Below, one piece after another: positions 43,751 to 52,653 of a stretch of 64,000 nt of DNA. The translations under genes were made by a program, and so were the position numbers. The notes beneath the pieces were generated by a model that searched no databases, was not told the DNA's origin, and was given only the letters and a program-made list of their open reading frames with translations. Position 1 is the stretch's first letter; every line of letters starts with the position of its first letter. The DNA comes from Clostridiales bacterium UBA2432 (lineage in GTDB: Bacteria; Bacillota; Clostridia; Lachnospirales; Vallitaleaceae): assembly GCA_002342805.1 (NCBI GenBank), contig DDQW01000042.1, positions 24,763-88,762 on the forward strand, in the 5' to 3' direction.

Positions 43751-45202
43751 TTTTTTTGCTCGATCCGATGTTTCTTTCATAACATCGGATATTTCTTTGC
43801 TATGGTCCGTAAGCATTGAGTTACTTGCACTGATTTCCTCCATGCTTGCCGTCGTCTGTTCAATCACAGATGCTAAACTTGTGGCCGCTTGATCCACATC
43901 ATCGGTATTTGCTTTGATGGAGTGTGAAATACTTGCTAGTGTATCAAAGGCTAATTTAATTTCATTCACTATCGATTTTAATTCATTAAAATTCTCATTT
44001 ACTAAATGCGTCGATTCTAAACTTGCCTGTAGTTTCTTGCTACTGTCTTCCATACTTTCTTTGGCTAAATCATTGGTCGCCGTAACACTCGTTAAATTAT
44101 CCGTTATCTTTACTGTTGCTGTTTTTGTCGTTTCAGCAAGTTTTCGAATTTCATCGGCAACAACCGCAAAACCTTTTCCGGCTTCACCGGCACGGGCCGC
44201 TTCAATTGACGCATTTAATGCAAGTAAATTCGTTTGTTCCGTAATCTCTTGAATATTTGCCGTAAAACTTGATGTTTCTTCGATTTTATCTGACAAGGTT
44301 ACAAAATTACCAGCCAACTCTTTTATGACTTCATTGAGCTCACCCATGTGTTTTTCAAGTGTTTTCATATCACTAACACCTGAGGTTGATAGGTTATAGA
44401 CATTATTTGTACTCTCTGCTAAAGCACCTGCTAATTCCGTTAACTCTGTTATCTTTTTATTATTTTCGGAAGCATTATGGGCTATTTGATTGATTTGTTC
44501 TGTTTCACTCTGACTTGCATTAGACACTTCTTTCATGGTGTCTGAAACATTCGTCTGTTCTTCAACACTTTCTATTAACCGCTGATTCACTTTTTCAATA
44601 TTATCAAGAATACTGCTTACAGCTGTTTGCAATTCTGATGAAATATGGTCTTTCTCCATGTTTTGCTCTTCTAATCTATTAAATGTTGCTTGTAATTGTG
44701 AAAATTGTTTGTTGCACAAATACACAAGAACACCTAATAATAAGGACGTTAATATAAAGGTTAATAAAATTCCGGCGATATTATCTGCTAAATATGTCGC
44801 ATCTGCTCCTGCATTCAGACTATTGATTATAATAACAGCTAAGCTAATGATAAAGCCTAATGCATAAAGGCGTATATTCAGGTGTACCGTACCAAAGACA
44901 AGGATGAAAAAGCATATTGTTAATAATGTTAAACTACCACCATAAGTTAGGCCAATAAAGGCACTCGCACCACCGATAATCACAATACTTATATATCCGA
45001 AATAATGCGCTTTTTTTATCATCTTTGTTGTCACAATATAGGCGATGACAACTAATACAAGCTCCGCAATATAATAATAGGCAATGGCATCTGTTCCAGG
45101 ACCAAAGAGCGAATAGATAATCCCGGCAATCATGGATATACTAAAGGCAATCAACATAAAATTGTTTTTTTTCTGAGTATCTGCTTTTACCATGTTATTC
45201 AT
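43733..45202 (-). CDS. Methyl-accepting chemotaxis protein
   Basis: 489 residues. About six membrane helices in residues 15-165 instead of a large periplasmic sensor, then a cytoplasmic signalling coiled coil with the hairpin tip EQTNLLALNASIEAARAGE and GFAVVADEIRKLAE. No HAMP domain is evident. The membrane-embedded input suggests it senses something within or across the membrane; the ligand is unknown. RBS AGGAGG; promoter at 45237-45265. Confidence 0.92.
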   Translation of the reverse strand: MNNMVKADTQKKNNFMLIAFSISMIAGIIYSLFGPGTDAIAYYYIAELVLVVIAYIVTTKMIKKAHYFGYISIVIIGGASAFIGLTYGGSLTLLTICFFILVFGTVHLNIRLYALGFIISLAVIIINSLNAGADATYLADNIAGILLTFILTSLLLGVLVYLCNKQFSQLQATFNRLEEQNMEKDHISSELQTAVSSILDNIEKVNQRLIESVEEQTNVSDTMKEVSNASQSETEQINQIAHNASENNKKITELTELAGALAESTNNVYNLSTSGVSDMKTLEKHMGELNEVIKELAGNFVTLSDKIEETSSFTANIQEITEQTNLLALNASIEAARAGEAGKGFAVVADEIRKLAETTKTATVKITDNLTSVTATNDLAKESMEDSSKKLQASLESTHLVNENFNELKSIVNEIKLAFDTLASISHSIKANTDDVDQAATSLASVIEQTTASMEEISASNSMLTDHSKEISDVMKETSDRAKKLLIFH

Positions 45203-45236
45203 AAACTGTTCCTCCTACTTTGAACGCTTTTTTCTT

Positions 45237-45265
45237 ATTTTACCATCGTTTGGTTTGAACGTCAA
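45237..45265 (-). promoter_or_regulatory. Promoter of the chemoreceptor gene
   Basis: Minus strand TTGACG (45260-45265), a 17-base spacer and TAAAAT (45237-45242), about 35 bases upstream of the ATG. Confidence 0.7.
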
Positions 45266-45268
45266 AAT

Positions 45269-45313
45269 AAAAAGACCAACATCGACGAATAACTCGCTTT
45301 TGTTGGTCTTTTT
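45269..45313 (-). terminator. Terminator after the tRNA gene
   Basis: Perfect stem AAAAGACCAACA/TGTTGGTCTTTT with a loop of about 19 bases and a T-run, 7 bases after the tRNA 3' end on the minus strand. Confidence 0.85.
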
Positions 45314-45319
45314 CTTATA

Positions 45320-45393
45320 CGCAGGCAGTAGGACTTGAACCCACAACCCTCTGATCCGAAGTCAGATGCTCTATCCAATTGAGCCATGCCTGC
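45320..45393 (-). tRNA. tRNA-Arg (anticodon TCG)
   Basis: 74-base cloverleaf: 7-bp acceptor GCAGGCA/TGCCTGC, D arm GCTC/GAGC, anticodon stem TCTGA/TCAGA with loop CTTCGGA (anticodon TCG, reading CGA), 5-base variable loop, T arm GTGGG/CCTAC with TTCAAGT loop, discriminator G. CCA is not encoded. Own promoter at 45412-45440 and terminator at 45269-45313, a single-gene unit. Confidence 0.96.
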
Positions 45394-45411
45394 AATTACA
45401 TGTGCTAATGC

Positions 45412-45440
45412 ATTATACAATATTTATGAAAAGAATGCAA
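45412..45440 (-). promoter_or_regulatory. Promoter of tRNA-Arg
   Basis: Minus strand TTGCAT (45435-45440), a 17-base spacer and TATAAT (45412-45417), 19 bases before the tRNA. Confidence 0.8.
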
Positions 45441-45464
45441 GTTCAAAATAAAAACAATATTAAC

Positions 45465-47663
45465 TTACAATGTTATTATATTGATTTTCTTTTCCTCGGC
45501 CAATTGTTTTTCCCTTTCTTGACAAGTGAATAAGATAACCTGTTCTTTAAACTCCAATAGCACATCCATACTTTGCGCCAATCGTTGGTCGTCAAAATAG
45601 GCAAAAACTTCATCTAACACAAAGGGTATCGAGTGCTCCTGATGACTCCATTTTGCAATGGTATAACGGAAAATAATATAGAAGAGATCTATAGTTCCTC
45701 GGCTCAAATTTGAAACATCTTGCATTTTATGAGTTAGAGGATCTTTGAAAAGAATCTCCATATCCGGTGTTATCTTAACTTGATTATATTTTCCGGATGT
45801 GATTTTTGCAAGCAAGTGAGAAAGCGTATTATTCATGGACGGGGAAAATTCATACTTCAGTTCTCGAGTAATTTCTTCAAGTGTATCATCAATAATCTGG
45901 TATACACTTAACTGATGATTATAGTCCTGCATTTTTTGTTCCGAGGCTTGAATCTCTTCATCAAGTTCCGCAAGACTTTGATATTTTTTTCTACTTTCTT
46001 TCAGTTGCGTCGTCACTTTAATATGCTCATAAGTTATTTGCTGCTCTTGTTCTAGCACATCGGTTTTCTCACTTCTCAGAGCACTTAACTGCACTTGGCT
46101 TAACCCTTGTATATATTTTTCCATTGTTTTAAAGTCATAGTTGTTTACTTGATCTTGAATTTCAGAAAAACTTTGATTATTAAGTAATCCTTTTTCTTGT
46201 TCTTCTATTCGTATTAAATCCTCTTGATGGCTTTTTATATTTTGAAATTCCAGGATTCGTTCCTCAAAATCATTGATACCTTCAATCTCAAGGGGTCCCG
46301 TAATTGGCATTAAATATTCATTCACCTCGACAACCTGTTGATATTTTTGACGTTTAAATACAATGATTTGAGTAATTGCTTCTTGATTATCTGTAAGTTC
46401 TTCATAAAGCCATTGGGTTTTTTCTTCGATATGCATCCATTCTTGCTGATCTTGTTTTGTTCGCTTTTGCCATAGAATGCCAATCAAAGATTCAAAAACC
46501 AATAGGCCTCCCAACATAGCCGTTAAAGCCCATTGTTGTTGACTCATTGCTAAAAAGAGAGCCAGGAATGTTAATCCTGTCAAGACAAGAAAAAGATTCT
46601 TAACCCATCGCCTTTTTTTCTTTTCAAAAATCATTTTTTGGTTTTCTAATTCTTTGATTTCCCCTTGTATACGATCTTCATCCAATTGTTTTTCAAGCTG
46701 TTCTTGTTCTAGCCTATCTAATTCATTTTCTATAAACACTTTTTCTTTATATTTTTCTTTTGCTCTATAAACATCTTCAAGGTCATATTCCGTATTTCGA
46801 CGTATGCCTATAATCATAGCTTCAATGCCTTTTTGTTTTTCACGTAAGGCTTCAATGCGATGCAAGTGGTCACGTTGACGACACTTTTTTGTGTACTCTT
46901 CATAAAGCTGAATATGCCTTAATTGTTCCCGAACGTTTTCTAACTCTACATCTAGTCGTTTCTGATACGCAATAGAGTCAAGCAATTTTTTTTCTTCTTC
47001 CAAAACATTTTGTCGTTGTTTATATAAATCATCAATATGGTCCAGCATTTTTGCATAGACTGATGATGTTTTTTTCTTTGACCCAATGTGTTCTTTTTTT
47101 GTTTTTAACTGTTGTTGAATTTTATGCATAGAAACATTCAACGTTTTACTCGATACAGCATTGACGACAGCTTCCTTAAGTTCCACAATTAAATTTTCAT
47201 CAGTTTCATGACCTAACTGAGATATAGCGCCCATATTAATATATCCAAAATAAGATATATTTAAATGCTTTTTGGCTATATCCGGCAAGCGAAAAACAGG
47301 ATGCATATCATAAAGTCCGGTTATCTCTTCTCCTGTTTGTTCGTCATGTACTCTGACTTCTTCCTCGCCTTGCCGAAAATTACGATAAATTCGTACCGTT
47401 CGACCCATTTCCTCATCAGTTAATACCATACTTCCACAGTACTGAGACGATTCCCAAGGTTGATACTTGGCATGGATGTCTAGATATCGTCTCGTCTTAA
47501 TATATGGTTTGAAGAATCCGAAAAACATCCCTAGAATAAAATACCATAGCGTTGTTTTTCCTGACTCATTTAAACCATAAACAAGATTTACATGGGCATC
47601 AAATGTAATTTTTTTGTCGTGAAACTTTCCAAAGTGAATTAATTCCAGCTCGTTTATTCTCAT
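45465..47663 (-). CDS. yhaN: YhaN-type SMC/SbcC-like ATPase
   Basis: 732 residues. N-terminal ABC half with Walker A GLNESGKTTLW (30-40), long coiled coils about 185-345 and 425-600, a hydrophobic hairpin in between (about 355-400), and a C-terminal half with signature LSRGTIDLFYIIFRY and Walker B FVLDEVFAYFDD. The central membrane hairpin and the partner phosphoesterase are features of Bacillus YhaN rather than SbcC. Probably DNA repair or end processing at the membrane. Follows yhaO by 8 bases. Confidence 0.85.
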   Translation of the reverse strand: MRINELELIHFGKFHDKKITFDAHVNLVYGLNESGKTTLWYFILGMFFGFFKPYIKTRRYLDIHAKYQPWESSQYCGSMVLTDEEMGRTVRIYRNFRQGEEEVRVHDEQTGEEITGLYDMHPVFRLPDIAKKHLNISYFGYINMGAISQLGHETDENLIVELKEAVVNAVSSKTLNVSMHKIQQQLKTKKEHIGSKKKTSSVYAKMLDHIDDLYKQRQNVLEEEKKLLDSIAYQKRLDVELENVREQLRHIQLYEEYTKKCRQRDHLHRIEALREKQKGIEAMIIGIRRNTEYDLEDVYRAKEKYKEKVFIENELDRLEQEQLEKQLDEDRIQGEIKELENQKMIFEKKKRRWVKNLFLVLTGLTFLALFLAMSQQQWALTAMLGGLLVFESLIGILWQKRTKQDQQEWMHIEEKTQWLYEELTDNQEAITQIIVFKRQKYQQVVEVNEYLMPITGPLEIEGINDFEERILEFQNIKSHQEDLIRIEEQEKGLLNNQSFSEIQDQVNNYDFKTMEKYIQGLSQVQLSALRSEKTDVLEQEQQITYEHIKVTTQLKESRKKYQSLAELDEEIQASEQKMQDYNHQLSVYQIIDDTLEEITRELKYEFSPSMNNTLSHLLAKITSGKYNQVKITPDMEILFKDPLTHKMQDVSNLSRGTIDLFYIIFRYTIAKWSHQEHSIPFVLDEVFAYFDDQRLAQSMDVLLEFKEQVILFTCQEREKQLAEEKKINIITL

Positions 47664-47671
47664 TGTCTCTC

Positions 47672-48778
47672 CTACTTCACCTCATTCAATAACAATTTAA
47701 TCCCTAATTCAAGTGCTTCTTGATGTGCCTTGTCACCGAGTCCCTTGTCCTGTAAGGCTTGTATGAAGTACCCTATAATGTCTTCTTTATGTTCTTCATA
47801 TATTTGGTCAATATCGAGCGCGCGCCTTGTTTGGTCAACTACTTCTAAATAACTAATAGAAGGATTCGCTATTGAGCTCCAATCACCGTGAATTAAACCC
47901 TCTAAAAGATTTAAGGTCAAATCCATCTCACCGATTAAGATTAATCGAAGCATATCATTAGTGTCAAAGTCTTCGAGTTCACGCTTAATAGCATCGAGTA
48001 TCTCCATACCCGATGTAAATGGCGATACATCGAACTTATGTACTTTCATTGGATGTATCATTTGCTGTATATGTTGTATGCGTATACCCGACGTATCAAG
48101 TGAACCGACTATAAATCCATGGTCACCTGTCTCACTAAAATCAAGAGGTTCCAAGCTACCGGGGTAAGCCATTTTTCCATTAAATAGATCTGCTTTGTGG
48201 ATGTGACCCAAAGCGATATAATTCAACTTTGAGTTTAATAAACGGTTTTTATCTAGGTGCATATATCCATGATCCGAATAGACATCACCGTGAATGACTC
48301 CGATAACTTGAGAAACTTTTGCGTCCTTCAGTGTTTTATCAAGAAGCTCATAGTCGAAATTCACTTCATTATTATTTTGCCATGATGAACAGAAAAATCC
48401 CATGTTTTCATCCAAAAACTCTATATATTCATAGTCTTTATCGACCATATACACATGTTTTGGCCATTGAAGCGTTCTAATCTTACTACGCATAATGATT
48501 GCTGGGTCATGGTTTCCAGCAATCATTATGACACGTGTTTTTATAAGTTGTTCAAACAAATATTTTAAGTCAAATAAATCATTCACTTGGATATAGTCTG
48601 CTTCAATACAATCACCAGCCATAAGAAGAAAATCAATACTTTTTTCATTACAAAATTCAATAACTTTTCTTAAATTTTCTTTGATTGCTTGACGCTTTAT
48701 AGATCCAAATCGACCTCCAAAGGAAGCGCTTTGAAAGCTTTGACCCATATGTAAATCTGCAATATGGACGAACTTCAT
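47672..48778 (-). CDS. yhaO: YhaO/SbcD-type metallophosphoesterase
   Basis: 368 residues from ATG 48778. Mre11/SbcD-type phosphodiesterase motifs: HIADLHMG, LLMAGDCIE, MIAGNHDP, GVIHGDVY and GHIHKA. Partner of the YhaN-type ATPase encoded next. An upstream in-frame start (48811) would overlap pfkA by 29 bases and adds non-conserved residues. Operon pfkA-yhaO-yhaN. Confidence 0.88.
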   Translation of the reverse strand: MKFVHIADLHMGQSFQSASFGGRFGSIKRQAIKENLRKVIEFCNEKSIDFLLMAGDCIEADYIQVNDLFDLKYLFEQLIKTRVIMIAGNHDPAIIMRSKIRTLQWPKHVYMVDKDYEYIEFLDENMGFFCSSWQNNNEVNFDYELLDKTLKDAKVSQVIGVIHGDVYSDHGYMHLDKNRLLNSKLNYIALGHIHKADLFNGKMAYPGSLEPLDFSETGDHGFIVGSLDTSGIRIQHIQQMIHPMKVHKFDVSPFTSGMEILDAIKRELEDFDTNDMLRLILIGEMDLTLNLLEGLIHGDWSSIANPSISYLEVVDQTRRALDIDQIYEEHKEDIIGYFIQALQDKGLGDKAHQEALELGIKLLLNEVK

Positions 48779-48782
48779 AATT

Positions 48783-49862
48783 TTAACTCTCATCTCCAAA
48801 ATTAATGCCAATTAATTTACCTGTCATAATGAGGTTATGATCTTCGGGGACAAGTTTTAAGAGTCCTGCGACTTCGGCTAATGGCGTTGCACGTATATCG
48901 TTATTCTCAATAGATACAGTCATGCCATACTGCTCTTCACTAATGAGTTTGGCCGCATATGCTCCTAATTGTGTAGCTAATACACGGTCATAAGGTGATG
49001 GAGACCCACCACGTTGTTGATGTCCCGGAACGGTCACCCGAGTCTCTATATCTGTTTTTGATTCAATATATTCAGCTAAACGGTAAGATACCGTTGGATA
49101 TTTCATTGATTTACGATGGTCTTTAAATTCTTTCTTGTCCATTTCAGCTTCTTTTTTTGTCATAGCTCCTTCTGCGATTGCAATAATCGAAAAGTTTTTC
49201 CCTTTTTTTTGTCGCTTTTTGAGTGCTTCAATAACACTATCCGGATCATAAGGCATCTCAGGAATTAAAATAACATCTGCACCACCGGCAACTCCGGCAT
49301 GAAGTGTTAACCACCCCGCTTTGTTGCCCATCAGTTCGACTAACATGACGCGGTCATGAGAGTCTGCCGTTGTATGAATTCGATCAATGACTTCTGTCGC
49401 TATATCAACAGCGCTGTGAAAGCCAAATGTCACATCCGTTCCATAAATATCATTATCAATCGTTTTGGGTAACCCGATAACGTTTAATCCTTCTTCGCGC
49501 AAAAGATTGGCATTTTTATGTGTTCCGGCACCGCCTAAACAAACTAAACAGTCTAAACGGAGTTCTTTATAATTCTCAAGCATTTGTTTTACTTTATCCA
49601 CGCCATCCTCTTCTATTTTCCGCATTTTTTTAAAAGGCGTTCTGGCTGTTCCTAAAATAGTTCCTCCCCGTGTTAATATTCCCGAGAAATCTTTTGGCTC
49701 CATCTCAATAGACGTATTTTCTATTAATCCTTTGAATCCATCCATAATTCCAACAATTTCACAATCCATCATACCGTATGCTGCCTTGGCAACACCCCGA
49801 ATGGTTGCATTTAAGCCCGGACAGTCTCCACCACTTGTTAATAATCCAATTCTTTTTTTCAC
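48783..49862 (-). CDS. pfkA: 6-phosphofructokinase with mixed ATP/PPi-type active-site residues
   Basis: 359 residues from GTG 49862, which has AGGAGG 7 bases upstream; the longer ATG frame (49898) has no ribosome site. Phosphorylates fructose 6-phosphate in glycolysis. LLTSGGDCPGLNA, PKTIDNDI (132-139) and MGNKAGWLTLHAG are family signatures. The phosphoryl-donor loop reads GGAGTHKN: Gly at the position that is Asp in PPi enzymes (ATP-type), but Ala replaces the Asp of GGDGS, and the Lys of PKTIDND is typical of PPi-type enzymes. ATP is the likelier donor; sequence does not settle it. Extended -10 promoter at 49919-49927. Confidence 0.9.
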   Translation of the reverse strand: MKKRIGLLTSGGDCPGLNATIRGVAKAAYGMMDCEIVGIMDGFKGLIENTSIEMEPKDFSGILTRGGTILGTARTPFKKMRKIEEDGVDKVKQMLENYKELRLDCLVCLGGAGTHKNANLLREEGLNVIGLPKTIDNDIYGTDVTFGFHSAVDIATEVIDRIHTTADSHDRVMLVELMGNKAGWLTLHAGVAGGADVILIPEMPYDPDSVIEALKKRQKKGKNFSIIAIAEGAMTKKEAEMDKKEFKDHRKSMKYPTVSYRLAEYIESKTDIETRVTVPGHQQRGGSPSPYDRVLATQLGAYAAKLISEEQYGMTVSIENNDIRATPLAEVAGLLKLVPEDHNLIMTGKLIGINFGDES

Positions 49863-49918
49863 ACTATAACCTCCTGGAAATTTCCAATGAACTATCATTT
49901 ATATGTGTTTTCTACTCT

Positions 49919-49927
49919 AGTATACCA
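49919..49927 (-). promoter_or_regulatory. Extended -10 promoter of pfkA
   Basis: Minus strand TGGTATACT, a TGn extended -10, about 57 bases before the GTG. No good -35 17 bases upstream. Confidence 0.5.
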
Positions 49928-49973
49928 TATTCTTTCCAATTGATATCTATGAAATACTTGTTTTTTTTGATAA

Positions 49974-50002
49974 TATGTGTAAAATAATATGTAGTACACA
50001 TA
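49974..50002. promoter_or_regulatory. Inverted repeat between pfkA and the GntR gene
   Basis: TATGTGTA and TACACATA, perfect 8-bp arms separated by 13 bases, about 70 bases upstream of the GntR start. A further ATATGTGT half-site lies at 49901-49908 near the pfkA start. Candidate operator for the GntR protein, perhaps also affecting pfkA. Confidence 0.45.
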
Positions 50003-50068
50003 ATACAATCTTAATATATGTAACTCTATCATTATATTGAATACACTATTTTAGAAATGGGGATAACC

Positions 50069-50830
50069 ATGACGACCAAAGAATTATTTAAGGAATATTC
50101 AATTGATAAATCGATTCCGATTCCATTATACTATCAATTCAAAAATATTCTTATTGAAATGATGAAAAAGAAATTGCTAAATCCCGGCGATATGATTCCA
50201 ACGGAATTTGAACTATGTGAATTGTTTGATATCAGTCGGACCACTGTACGACAGGCCTTAACTGAACTCGTCAATGAAAATAAATTTTATCGCGTTAAAG
50301 GGCGGGGGACATTTGTCGCCCAAGATAAGATCAATCAAGATTTTATTAAACGTATTGAAAGTTTTAAATTAGAGATGGAACGTAAAGGATATACTCCCAG
50401 CTCAAAGGTTTTAGAATTCGAGGTCATAAAAGCCCCAACCGAGGTTGCTGTTGCCTTGAATATCTCTGCATCAAGTGATGTTATCTCACTTAAGCGTTTA
50501 CGCTATGCCGATCATGAGCCCATTGTCATTGCCAATACCTATTTGCCCTATATTTCGTGCAAAAATGTACTTGATTATGATATGGAAACACAATCTTTAT
50601 ACAAGATTCTCTCTAAAAACATCAACACGAAAATAAATAAAGTTATCCGTAATGTTGAGGCTGCCATTCCGACAAAAGAGGACTGTGAATTATTAGAAAT
50701 AACTAAAAACACAGCGATTCAATTATTTCATTACATTGGCTATAATCAATTCGATTCCCCTATTGAATATACCATTTCACGCTATCGTGGGGATAAAAGT
50801 GTCTTTACAATTGAACAATATTTACATTAA
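50069..50830 (+). CDS. GntR-family (HutC/UTRA) transcription regulator
   Basis: 253 residues from ATG 50069 (GGGGA 5 bases upstream). N-terminal winged helix about 15-80 (PLYYQFKNILIEMM...PTEFELCELFDISRTTVRQALTELV...GRGTFVA) and a UTRA effector domain about 95-245. HutC-type regulators sense small ligands, often sugar phosphates or amino-acid derivatives. It stands alone, divergent from pfkA and convergent with the unknown 50856 gene; the ligand cannot be deduced. Confidence 0.9.
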   Translation: MTTKELFKEYSIDKSIPIPLYYQFKNILIEMMKKKLLNPGDMIPTEFELCELFDISRTTVRQALTELVNENKFYRVKGRGTFVAQDKINQDFIKRIESFKLEMERKGYTPSSKVLEFEVIKAPTEVAVALNISASSDVISLKRLRYADHEPIVIANTYLPYISCKNVLDYDMETQSLYKILSKNINTKINKVIRNVEAAIPTKEDCELLEITKNTAIQLFHYIGYNQFDSPIEYTISRYRGDKSVFTIEQYLH

Positions 50831-50846
50831 TGTCTATAATAGACCA

Positions 50847-50872
50847 AAAGACCGGTTAGTCAACCGGTCTTT
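50847..50872. terminator. Bidirectional terminator
   Basis: Perfect 11-bp stem AAAGACCGGTT/AACCGGTCTTT with a 4-base loop, placed between the convergent GntR and unknown genes. It overlaps the last codons and stop of the minus-strand gene. Confidence 0.85.
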
Positions 50873-52628
50873 CTTGAATAAGCAATAAAGGATTAATATC
50901 ATCAAAAATTTCAAAGGCATCTTCTAGTGTGTACACCCGATCTAAAAAGGTATCCCGATAGATTGTGTAAATATATTGTTCTCCCGTTTCGGTCATAACC
51001 GCAATATAATTACCGTCATAAGAAACATAGGGAATAATCGCATCTTCATCGATATAACCATATTCAACAAGACCTTCTTTTATCGCTTGACGTGTCGTCG
51101 AATTTAATATCTCCACCTGTGTTGTCTCGATTCTTCGGGTGATAAGGTTTAGATTAAAATCAGGATATTTTTGGTTAATCTCTTTAATTGACGTCAGCCC
51201 ATTTCCTATTAATTCAAATCCGCTTCCATCATTTTTTAAGAGTGCTACCGTAAAATTCTGATAATTTAATCTTGACGAATATACAACAAAGGCATCAACA
51301 CCATCATCTTTCATATAACGAATAAATATTTCTTCACCAAGAGCATCTTCAATGGCCTGGTAAATTTCATCATAGGTTTTGGGATCATTGGTATAGTCCC
51401 CTTTTGAAGGTCTTTCATAAAAATAATTGTTTTTATACTCTTGCTCTGAAATCAAAGAGTAGGATTTTTCATTAATTAATACGTAGCGCTCTTCACCTGT
51501 GTCATACAATACATAAGGTTCATTTTCTACCATAATTAATCGCATTTGTTTAAAATCATCATAAGGTATCTTTAATTGATTCACATCAACAATAAGTTCA
51601 ATTGTCACCGGTTCCATGCGATCCAAATCAAAAAAATACCCATAGTGAGCGACGATATTTCCCACTGCTTCCATCTGCTTAAATTTTTTCAAAACATTTC
51701 GCCCATATTTTATTGTGGCTTGATTCAATAGTTCTGCTCTTCGATCTAGGATAGTCTCTCTATTAATACGCTGACTAAGCATAGGATAACTTTCCATGAT
51801 ACTATCATACAATTGTGGATCCGCCAAAATTAATAGGCTGGTGATAACCTGTGCCTCCGAATGATAGTCTTCATATATCAATCCCATGATATTTTCCGGA
51901 AATACATGATGTTCACGAAGGAAACGCAAGGCTTCTTGTTGATCCTCTGTCCCCGTTTCATATATATTTACAAGGCCTTCATTCGCAGACTCCTTTATGT
52001 TTTCGAGTATTGTTGCCATATCTTCTATATATAATTCGTAATTCAAAAAAAGACCTTCATCTGTTAAATCACTTGACGTGTATTCAAAATAATCGCTGGG
52101 CTTATATGGAGCATAATTTAATTGTACTTTTATTGGTTTAACAATGAGTGTGTCAAAAATCCATTGACTAAGGATAGTCGGAAGCTTCGTTTGTTTTTTT
52201 CCAAAAGCAATTGGAACAAGTTCAATCGATAAGCCTTCCGCATTTTTATAAATAATCATATCATGATATACTGGAATTGTTATATGTTTTCGATAATTTA
52301 TTTTAGTCCACTTTTGATCCGCATTAGCAAGTACACCTTCGGTTACAATATTCATAGATTGTGTTGCTTCTTCTATTTGATAACTTAGTTCTTTATTAAT
52401 AACAGACATAGGGATAAACCCAGTAAATAAATTATCCTGAGTTCGCTGAATAAAACCTGATTCTAGAGAACTTAAATAGTCCTCTATCGGTTTTTCCTTT
52501 ATATTATACTCTTCAGGTTCAAATAAATTCACCTGCATGTATCCCCAAAAGGATAAGCATAAGACCAATATAATTGTTAAAATTCCTATGACGACGAAAA
52601 AGAAACGTCTTTTTATAGAATCTGTCAT
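50856..52628 (-). CDS. Membrane-anchored protein of unknown function
   Basis: 590 residues; I do not recognise it. One N-terminal membrane helix (about 10-30) after a basic tail, then an extracytoplasmic region with no cysteine pairs or obvious catalytic motif. It is rich in short beta-like segments separated by acidic loops, with a repeated pattern of tyrosines and aspartates. Strong RBS AGGAGG. It follows the pectinesterase gene by 25 bases, so it may be in the asnS-to-pectinesterase run, and it ends in a bidirectional terminator. Surface or cell-wall role is only a guess. Confidence 0.65.
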   Translation of the reverse strand: MTDSIKRRFFFVVIGILTIILVLCLSFWGYMQVNLFEPEEYNIKEKPIEDYLSSLESGFIQRTQDNLFTGFIPMSVINKELSYQIEEATQSMNIVTEGVLANADQKWTKINYRKHITIPVYHDMIIYKNAEGLSIELVPIAFGKKQTKLPTILSQWIFDTLIVKPIKVQLNYAPYKPSDYFEYTSSDLTDEGLFLNYELYIEDMATILENIKESANEGLVNIYETGTEDQQEALRFLREHHVFPENIMGLIYEDYHSEAQVITSLLILADPQLYDSIMESYPMLSQRINRETILDRRAELLNQATIKYGRNVLKKFKQMEAVGNIVAHYGYFFDLDRMEPVTIELIVDVNQLKIPYDDFKQMRLIMVENEPYVLYDTGEERYVLINEKSYSLISEQEYKNNYFYERPSKGDYTNDPKTYDEIYQAIEDALGEEIFIRYMKDDGVDAFVVYSSRLNYQNFTVALLKNDGSGFELIGNGLTSIKEINQKYPDFNLNLITRRIETTQVEILNSTTRQAIKEGLVEYGYIDEDAIIPYVSYDGNYIAVMTETGEQYIYTIYRDTFLDRVYTLEDAFEIFDDINPLLLIQERPVD

Positions 52629-52653
52629 AATGCCTCCTATATGTTACAACTAC

